From assembly GCF_000721605.1 (NCBI RefSeq), contig NZ_JOIZ01000004.1, positions 221,079 through 285,078 on the forward strand: a stretch of 64,000 nucleotides of DNA, given 5' to 3'. This stretch comes from Streptomyces sp. NRRL S-37. GTDB lineage: Bacteria; Actinomycetota; Actinomycetes; Streptomycetales; Streptomycetaceae. The translations under genes were made by a program, and so were the position numbers. Below, in pieces: positions 56,578-64,000 of this stretch; positions within the stretch are counted from its first letter, which is position 1, and each line of letters begins with the position of its first letter. The notes under the pieces are model-generated. The model saw only the letters and a program-made list of their open reading frames with translations, was not told the DNA's origin and did not search any database.

Positions 56578-58281
56578 TCACTCCCCGGTGGGGTGCGGGG
56601 TGGAGCCGTAGGCGGTCAGGAAGCGGTCGCGGAAGGCGCTCATCTTCCACACCGGCGCGTCCTCCGCCGGGCGGAGCCCTTCCGTCCAGTTCCAGGAGTC
56701 GATCTTCTCCAGTACCTCCGGGTCCTTGGCGACGACCGTCACCGGCACGTCCCGGCTCGCACCGTTGCCGCTGACGCGGGCGATGGGCTGGTGGTCGCCG
56801 AGGAAGACGAGGACGGTGTCGTCGGTGCCGTAGCGCTCCAGCCACTGGGTGAGGCTGGTGACCGAGTACTGGACCGACCTGCCGTACTCCCGTCGGGACG
56901 CGGTGGAGTCGGCGATGACGTCGGAGGGCTTCTTCCCCGCCTTCTGGATGGCGTCGAAGACCGAGCCGTCGCCGAGGTCGTCCCAGTCGACCAGCTCGGG
57001 GACCGGTGCCCAGGGCTGGTGGCTGGAGGTGAGGATGATCTCCGACATCAGCGGCCGGTCGCGTTCGCGGCCGTGCTCCAGGCGCTGGAAGGCCTCCAGG
57101 GCGTACTGGTCCGGCATGGTCGACCAGCTGAACTTCGGTCCCCGGTAGCCGAGGCCGAAGGCGTCGTAGACCTTGTCGAGGCCGTACCACTTCGCCTCCG
57201 GCCAGGCCTTCTGCACACCCGGCATGACGCCGACGGTGTCCCAGGCGCCGGTCTTCCGGAACGCCTTGGTGAGGGTGAGGTGGTCGCCGGAGGTGACGGT
57301 GCGGTAGCGCTGCTGGTTGTCGATCCACAGGCCGGACAGGGCGGTGGAGTGGCCGAGCCAGCTGCTGCCGCCGTACGTCGCCGAGGTGAGCCAGCCGCTG
57401 CGGGCGTGGTAGCCGGCCTGCGCGAGCGCGGCGGTGCGGGTGTCGAGGACGCGGGTGACGCCGGGGCCGATCAGGGGGTCCTCGACGGCGGTGCGGCCGT
57501 AGCTCTCGATGAAGGCGAAGACGACGTCCTTGCCGCGCAGGTCCGGGACGAGCTGGTCGGGCGGAGTGGCGCCGAAGGCGTCCGCCCGCGCCTCCTTCGC
57601 GAACGCCGCCTCGTCGCGCAGCGTGTCCACCACCCGCCGCGTCTGCCCCTTCAGGGCGCCCGCGGCGCGGTCGGAGGCGACCGGCACACCGGAGACCTGC
57701 ACCCCGAGCGCGGCGCAGGCGACCCACGCCGTCCCCGCGATCAGCACGCCCCGGCCGGCGCGGGCGCGGTGCCGGGCCAGCAGGTCGCCGAGCCGGACGG
57801 TGGCCAGCGCCATGACGGTCACCAGGAGCAGGGCGAGGACGACCGCGCCGACGGTGGCGGCGGTCGCGGCCGCGGAGCCCATCGAGTCCGCGACGTAGGA
57901 CTGGGCGTCGTCGAGCAGCCCCCAGTCGAGTACGACGTTGAAGCCGCGGCCCAGATACGCGGTGAACCCGATGTCCAGCAGGTTCAGCACGGTCAGGACG
58001 CCGATGCCCGCCCCGTACAGCGCCGCCACGACGATCCGCGGCCGGCGGGGCAGGACGAGCAGCAGGACGGCCCCGACGACCGCCTCCGCCGGTATCCGGG
58101 TGAACCGGTCGGGCCGGAGGGCCGGAGCGGTGTTCGGCATCAGGAGGGCGCCGACGACGAGGGCGGCGGCGAGGACGTGGACCGTCCGGCGGAGGGCGCG
58201 GGCGGCGACGGGGTGCGCCTCCCGCGCGTCGCGCAGGCGGGTGCGGACGCGCGGGAGGCGCAGGCGTGTGAAGACAGGCAA
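56578..58281 (-). CDS. Sulfatase-domain membrane protein (LtaS/phosphoglycerol transferase-like)
   Basis: A 567-aa protein with about five N-terminal membrane helices (to residue 205) and an extracytoplasmic alkaline-phosphatase/sulfatase-fold domain. The domain begins VVFAFIESYGRTAVED, where a Ser or Thr would be the nucleophile, continues with YGGSSWLGHSTALSG, and ends with the metal-binding VLVFLGDHQPIAR. Proteins of this build transfer phosphoglycerol or phosphoethanolamine groups to surface polymers; the substrate here is unknown. A perfect hairpin (58316-58346) lies just upstream. It converges on dusB with no gap. Confidence 0.85.
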   Translation of the reverse strand: MPVFTRLRLPRVRTRLRDAREAHPVAARALRRTVHVLAAALVVGALLMPNTAPALRPDRFTRIPAEAVVGAVLLLVLPRRPRIVVAALYGAGIGVLTVLNLLDIGFTAYLGRGFNVVLDWGLLDDAQSYVADSMGSAAATAATVGAVVLALLLVTVMALATVRLGDLLARHRARAGRGVLIAGTAWVACAALGVQVSGVPVASDRAAGALKGQTRRVVDTLRDEAAFAKEARADAFGATPPDQLVPDLRGKDVVFAFIESYGRTAVEDPLIGPGVTRVLDTRTAALAQAGYHARSGWLTSATYGGSSWLGHSTALSGLWIDNQQRYRTVTSGDHLTLTKAFRKTGAWDTVGVMPGVQKAWPEAKWYGLDKVYDAFGLGYRGPKFSWSTMPDQYALEAFQRLEHGRERDRPLMSEIILTSSHQPWAPVPELVDWDDLGDGSVFDAIQKAGKKPSDVIADSTASRREYGRSVQYSVTSLTQWLERYGTDDTVLVFLGDHQPIARVSGNGASRDVPVTVVAKDPEVLEKIDSWNWTEGLRPAEDAPVWKMSAFRDRFLTAYGSTPHPTGE

Positions 58282-58315
58282 CCCGGAGGTTCCTTCCGTA
58301 CCGAGCCCGGTGGGA

Positions 58316-58346
58316 GGCGGACCCGGCGTGGGGGTCCGGGTCCGCC
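58316..58346. promoter_or_regulatory. Hairpin upstream of the sulfatase-domain gene
   Basis: GGCGGACCCGG (58316-58326) and CCGGGTCCGCC (58336-58346) are a perfect 11-base inverted repeat with a 9-base loop, 34 bases before the gene start. It may lie in the 5' untranslated region or end transcripts from the other side. Confidence 0.5.
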
Positions 58347-58485
58347 GTCCTTCCGTACGGGCGGCGGGGACGGTGTGTTCACCCGGTCCGCATGGTGGAA
58401 CCCGATGCGCTGTGGCAGCGTGATTCTCGCCACCCCTGATAAGGGTTGCGCTCAGATGAGCGGATCATGGGCGACTGCACTTCTC

Positions 58486-58512
58486 AAAGGGTGGCACTCG
58501 GTGCCATCCCTT
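58486..58512. promoter_or_regulatory. Hairpin in the gap before ppdK
   Basis: AAGGGTGGCAC and GTGCCATCCCTT pair around the loop TCG with one bulged base. It lies 252 bases before ppdK. The rest of the 58347-58763 gap holds no gene I can support; a TTGACT (58633-58638) and a TACATT (58714-58719) are possible promoter pieces but are not properly spaced to each other. Confidence 0.5.
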
Positions 58513-58763
58513 GATCGTTCATCGAGCGAAATCAAGCGTGGCGATTGCCGCTCATGTGAGCGCCTAAAGGGTGGCGGGAAGGTGGATGCGTTCAAGAGGT
58601 GAAAACATTCGGCCGTCGCGGCTTGCCAAGCTTTGACTTTCGATCCGCTGGCGGACGACCGGTTACAGGCGCATGACGCACGAGTGGACGTACCCAGAAG
58701 CCTTTGATCTGGGTACATTCTCGCCGTCAGGGCAGCCACCGCGTCCTCGAGGAGTCGAGACCC

Positions 58764-61484
<2,721 letters not shown>

Positions 61485-61549
61485 ACCCCGGAGCCGCCGC
61501 CTGTCACCCGACCACCCTCACCGATCGGCGACGGCTCCGGACCACGAAA

Positions 61550-61585
61550 GAGAGGGCGGCACCCGTGCGGGGGTGCCGCCCTCTC
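61550..61585. terminator. Bidirectional terminator after ppdK
   Basis: A 15-base perfect inverted repeat (61550-61564 and 61571-61585, GAGAGGGCGGCACCC on the left arm) with a 6-base loop. It separates ppdK from the converging gene ending at 61584, overlapping its last two bases. Confidence 0.92.
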
Positions 61586-61928
61586 ATACAAGGGGCTCGT
61601 CCCCCACGCACGAGTCCAGCACGCGGAGGTACTCAGGCCCGAGATCTTCCAGCCGGGATCTGATCCAGCGCCTCCCGGACTCGTCGAGCACGCTCCAACG
61701 CCAGGAAAGCGCATGCCGCGAACGGCGCTCACGTGTGAACACGCTGCCGCCCAGAGCGTTCACGAACCCATGGCAGATGTCCGCGATCAGGTGGATCTCG
61801 CCCAGACGGTCCGCCTGGGCAGGGTCATCAGTGGTGACGGCGACTCCGGAGCGGGCCGACAGGCGGATCTCCAGAATCCCCCGCGTCAGCAACTCGCTGA
61901 TCACCTTGCGTGCCGTGCATCTCTTCAT
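61584..61928 (-). CDS. Small hypothetical protein
   Basis: A 114-aa soluble protein starting MKRCTARKVISELLTRGILE with a basic N-terminal helix; IHLIADICHGFVNALGGSVF, RHALSWRWSVLDESGRRWIR and LRVLDSCVGDEPL follow. It has three Cys but no clear zinc motif. I know no function. ATG 61928 has GGGGGC upstream. Its stop lies inside the terminator stem shared with ppdK. Confidence 0.6.
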   Translation of the reverse strand: MKRCTARKVISELLTRGILEIRLSARSGVAVTTDDPAQADRLGEIHLIADICHGFVNALGGSVFTRERRSRHALSWRWSVLDESGRRWIRSRLEDLGPEYLRVLDSCVGDEPLV

Positions 61929-62134
61929 TCGGCGCCCCCGAACACGGATCGGCGTATCCCACAGGCACACGGAGACCGACGGTCACCCCGGTGCGTTCGC
62001 TCGGGCTGCCGTCCTTCGACGGCAGGTCCCGATGTAGTGTCCCGTGCCGGACTTGCACAGCCGCCACGGCGGGGAACACGGGGAACGCGGTGCCGTTTCG
62101 GATACGCAGGAGCGGCATCAGGCCGTTGAGCGCC

Positions 62135-62542
62135 ATGGACGGGTACGCCGTCGACCCCTGGCGGTCGTTCCGGCGCACGGTCGGGGTGGTGCTCTTCGGG
62201 TGGGCCGCCGCGGCCGTCACCGCCGGGGCGTCCTACCTGGCGCTGCGCTGGGTGTGGGTGCCCAGCGCGGTGGGGTTTTTGCTGTGTCTGGCGTTCGCCG
62301 TGTTCCTGATGCTGCTCCATCGTGCGGGGTGGATCGCCCTGCTGTCCTTCGTGCCGGGGCTGTTCGTCCCCGTCGGGGCCGTCCAGTACGCGCCCGAGGC
62401 GGCGCTGGAGGTGCGCGGGGTGCGCGAGAGCGTGGTGATCGGCGGGCTTGCGGCGTGGACACTGATGGCGGTCCTCGCCGGACGACGCGGGCATGTGCGC
62501 CGCCGACGCGGGAAGACCGACTCCCTGCTGCTGTCCCTGTAA
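62135..62542 (+). CDS. Small integral membrane protein
   Basis: A 135-aa protein with four hydrophobic segments (VGVVLFGWAAAAVTAGASYL, AVGFLLCLAFAVFLMLLH, GWIALLSFVPGLFVPVGAV and SVVIGGLAAWTLMAVLAG) and a basic C-terminal tail (RRGHVRRRRGKTD). The in-frame extension upstream lacks membrane or coding character, so ATG 62135 is used. No family is recognised. It is an orphan between two convergent or divergent small genes. Confidence 0.65.
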   Translation: MDGYAVDPWRSFRRTVGVVLFGWAAAAVTAGASYLALRWVWVPSAVGFLLCLAFAVFLMLLHRAGWIALLSFVPGLFVPVGAVQYAPEAALEVRGVRESVVIGGLAAWTLMAVLAGRRGHVRRRRGKTDSLLLSL

Positions 62543-62573
62543 GCAAGGGAGCCGGGCTTCGCGCGGGACGACG

Positions 62574-63008
62574 TCAGTCGGAGTCGCCGCGGCGCCTGCG
62601 GGCCGCGATCATCACGCCGCCGCCCAGGAGGACGACGGCCGCGCCGCCGGCCGCGATGTACGGCGTGGCGTTGCTGCCGCCGGTCTCGGCGAGGTCGGTG
62701 CCGCCGCCCTGCTCCTTGCTGTCGGAGCCGGTGTTCTCCGTGTTCTTCGTGTTCCCGGTGTCGCTCGCGGTCTCCTGGTAGGGCTTGAAGTCCGCCGGCG
62801 GCTTGTCGCAGCCGATGCCGTCGCCGTCGCGGTCCAGGTGCTCGCCGTAGTGGGCGCTGGTCTCGGGGATGTCGGCGTGCCCGTTCTCGTACGCCTCGGT
62901 GCAGTTCTCGAACGGGGTGTTGCCGCCGTGCGCCTCGGCGGTGGCCGGTACGGCGGCCAGGGCGAGCGCGGCGAGGACCGCGGCGGCGGAGGTACGGAAC
63001 GGATGCAT
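62574..63008 (-). CDS. Excalibur-domain surface protein with LAETG sortase signal
   Basis: A 144-aa exported protein. A signal peptide (AAAVLAALALAAVPATAEA) precedes the excalibur domain, with FENCTEAYENG and the calcium-binding-like DRDGDGIGC. A Thr/Asn/Glu-rich linker leads to LAETG, a hydrophobic helix (YIAAGGAAVVLLGGGVMIAA) and RRRR. LAxTG is the signal read by class E sortases in Streptomyces, so the protein should be linked to the cell wall. ATG 63008 is the only good start. Confidence 0.9.
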   Translation of the reverse strand: MHPFRTSAAAVLAALALAAVPATAEAHGGNTPFENCTEAYENGHADIPETSAHYGEHLDRDGDGIGCDKPPADFKPYQETASDTGNTKNTENTGSDSKEQGGGTDLAETGGSNATPYIAAGGAAVVLLGGGVMIAARRRRGDSD

Positions 63009-63184
63009 GGCGAAGAGTCCCCCAGATCGGGTTATTGCGTGTACTTGGTGCGAGGTGCCCGAAGTTACTGGGGAGCCTGTGACGCGTGGGGGATACGAGG
63101 AACTCGTGATGCGAACGTTACGTGACCGGAAGGTAACTCTCCGCTGCGGCGCGGTGTGATGGGTCGGCGTCGGCCTCTATGGCC

Positions 63185-63577
63185 TCAGATCTTGATGACG
63201 CGGACGCCCGGTTCGCACAATATGACGAGGTCCTCGGGGTCCGAAGTCAAAAGGGTGACGGGTGTGGGGGAGGCCAGGGCGGTGGCGGCCACGATGGCGT
63301 CGAGGGCGTACTTGTGACCGTGGAGTCCCGCCGTGGCGAGGAGCTTGCTGGCATGCCGTGCGACGGCCTCGGTGGGCGGGACGATGTTCACCCGGGAGAC
63401 GGCGTAGTCGAAGCGGGCTTGGTTCGTCCCGGGGTCGCGGGCTTCGACGAGGGTGACCGAACTGGTGATGACGCGGATGTCCTCGGCCTCGGCAGCCGCG
63501 AGCCATTCGGTGAGCTCGGGCGCGCGGCGTACCAGTTTGGACAGGCCCTCGCAGTCCAGCACGAGGGTGCCGCTCAT
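63185..63577 (-). CDS. PIN-domain toxin (VapC family)
   Basis: A 130-aa PIN-fold RNase. The acidic active-site residues can be read from LVLDCEGL (Asp8), TLVEARDP, KYALDAIVAA and LLTSDPEDL. By family knowledge such toxins cut tRNA or rRNA when freed from their antitoxin. Its ATG overlaps the stop of the antitoxin gene (ATGA), giving a coupled pair. No mobile element is near. Confidence 0.88.
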   Translation of the reverse strand: MSGTLVLDCEGLSKLVRRAPELTEWLAAAEAEDIRVITSSVTLVEARDPGTNQARFDYAVSRVNIVPPTEAVARHASKLLATAGLHGHKYALDAIVAATALASPTPVTLLTSDPEDLVILCEPGVRVIKI

Positions 63578-63852
63578 GCGGCGTCCGCTGAGCCGGCCGC
63601 GTCACCGCGCAGGATTGCCCGCTTGGCCTCGACGGCAGCGGGATCGGCCGGTCCGTGTTCGGCCTCCGCCTCCGTGATGAGCTCGTGCAGCCGGTCACGC
63701 TCCAGTTGGCGCTGGATGAGCGCTTCGACGTAGGCGGACATGCCCCGCCTGCCCGTGCGCGCCTTGAGGGCGGCGATGGTGCCTTCGTGAAGGGACACCG
63801 AGACCGGACGGACGGGGCCTTCGCCAGGAGTGGGGCCGGGAGAATCGGTCAT
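63574..63852 (-). CDS. Antitoxin of the PIN-domain pair
   Basis: A 92-aa protein with an N-terminal ribbon-helix-helix-like segment (VRPVSVSLHEGTIAALKART, GMSAYVEALIQRQLERD) and a helical acidic tail (LHELITEAEAEHG) that would cover the toxin. ATG 63852 has no good ribosome site and may be leaderless; GTG 63903 with AGGA upstream is the alternative and would place the palindrome at 63863-63881 inside the gene. Confidence 0.82.
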   Translation of the reverse strand: MTDSPGPTPGEGPVRPVSVSLHEGTIAALKARTGRRGMSAYVEALIQRQLERDRLHELITEAEAEHGPADPAAVEAKRAILRGDAAGSADAA

Positions 63853-63862
63853 GGAGGTGACT

Positions 63863-63881
63863 TTAACAAATTTCTTGTTAA
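63863..63881. promoter_or_regulatory. AT-rich palindrome, probable autoregulatory operator of the toxin-antitoxin pair
   Basis: TTAACAA - ATTTC - TTGTTAA is a perfect 7-base inverted repeat, unusually A+T-rich for this genome. It is 10 bases upstream of the antitoxin ATG and is the likely site for repression by the toxin-antitoxin complex. Confidence 0.7.
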
Positions 63882-63957
63882 CTGCCGTCCGGCTTTCCCG
63901 CACCGTTCCTAAAGACTGAGCGGGAGTGAGTCCTGTCGCCAGGTCTCATGCTCGGCC

Positions 63958-63984
63958 GAACGCCCCGAACGGTGTTGGGCGTTC
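63958..63984. terminator. Hairpin near the window end
   Basis: GAACGCCC (63958-63965) and GGGCGTTC (63977-63984) are a perfect 8-base inverted repeat with an 11-base loop. It may end a gene outside the window. Confidence 0.45.
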
Positions 63985-64000
63985 TGGTAGCCCGCGTTCG

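Overview
The window is chromosomal DNA from a Streptomyces or very close relative. The evidence is the high G+C with strong third-position bias, GTG/TTG starts, an actinobacterial CIRCE-hrcA-dnaJ unit, a zur-znuACB operon, a tricorn protease, DUF397/XRE pairs, and family-specific proteins named after S. coelicolor genes (the SCO2521-SCO2525 families). Gene order matches the conserved central part of the Streptomyces chromosome. I see no prophage, plasmid origin, CRISPR array, rRNA, tRNA or large biosynthetic cluster.

Layout. 0-10 kb: a SpoIIE-type phosphatase (5' end outside the window), hemW, a DUF3097 gene and an MBL hydrolase, then the heat-shock unit CIRCE-hrcA-dnaJ, then a nitronate monooxygenase overlapping rsmE. 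10-18 kb: a lipoprotein, a tricorn protease with a probable leaderless start, HIT, RNase Z, an adenosine/adenine deaminase, and an MFS exporter. 17.6-21 kb: an IclR regulator divergent from glucarate dehydratase, with what looks like the residual tail of a lost dehydratase gene, and a PfkB kinase. 21.6-27 kb: the conserved phoH-ybeY-corC-(yjbR)-CDA-like-era row. 27-33 kb: a GH1 glycosidase, a protealysin-type M4 protease with an emfourin-type inhibitor, and leuA with a leucine attenuation leader.

33.6-40.3 kb is the most interesting part: a six-gene co-directional unit made of a SAM methyltransferase, a 613-aa unknown, a variant P-loop ATPase-like protein, two more unknowns and a membrane protein with a PLD-like tail. 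The genes overlap or nearly touch. Two contain the rare TTA codon, which suggests bldA control, and a strong hairpin ends the unit. No biochemical function is known to me for these families.

40-46 kb is accessory: a truncated mmpL stub, orphan small genes, a secreted peptidase-like hydrolase, a DUF4328 protein, and an XRE/DUF397 regulatory module with two tiny divergent genes. 46-53 kb returns to core functions (recO, uppS, zur-znuBCA with paired Zur boxes, glyQS). 53-64 kb holds small membrane proteins, a DHA2 exporter, dusB, a sulfatase-like membrane phosphotransferase, ppdK with a strong terminator, a sortase-anchored excalibur protein, and a VapBC-type toxin-antitoxin pair.

Two families of dispersed palindromic intergenic repeats occur twice each (after hemW and rsmE; before the HIT gene and after the YcxB-like gene).
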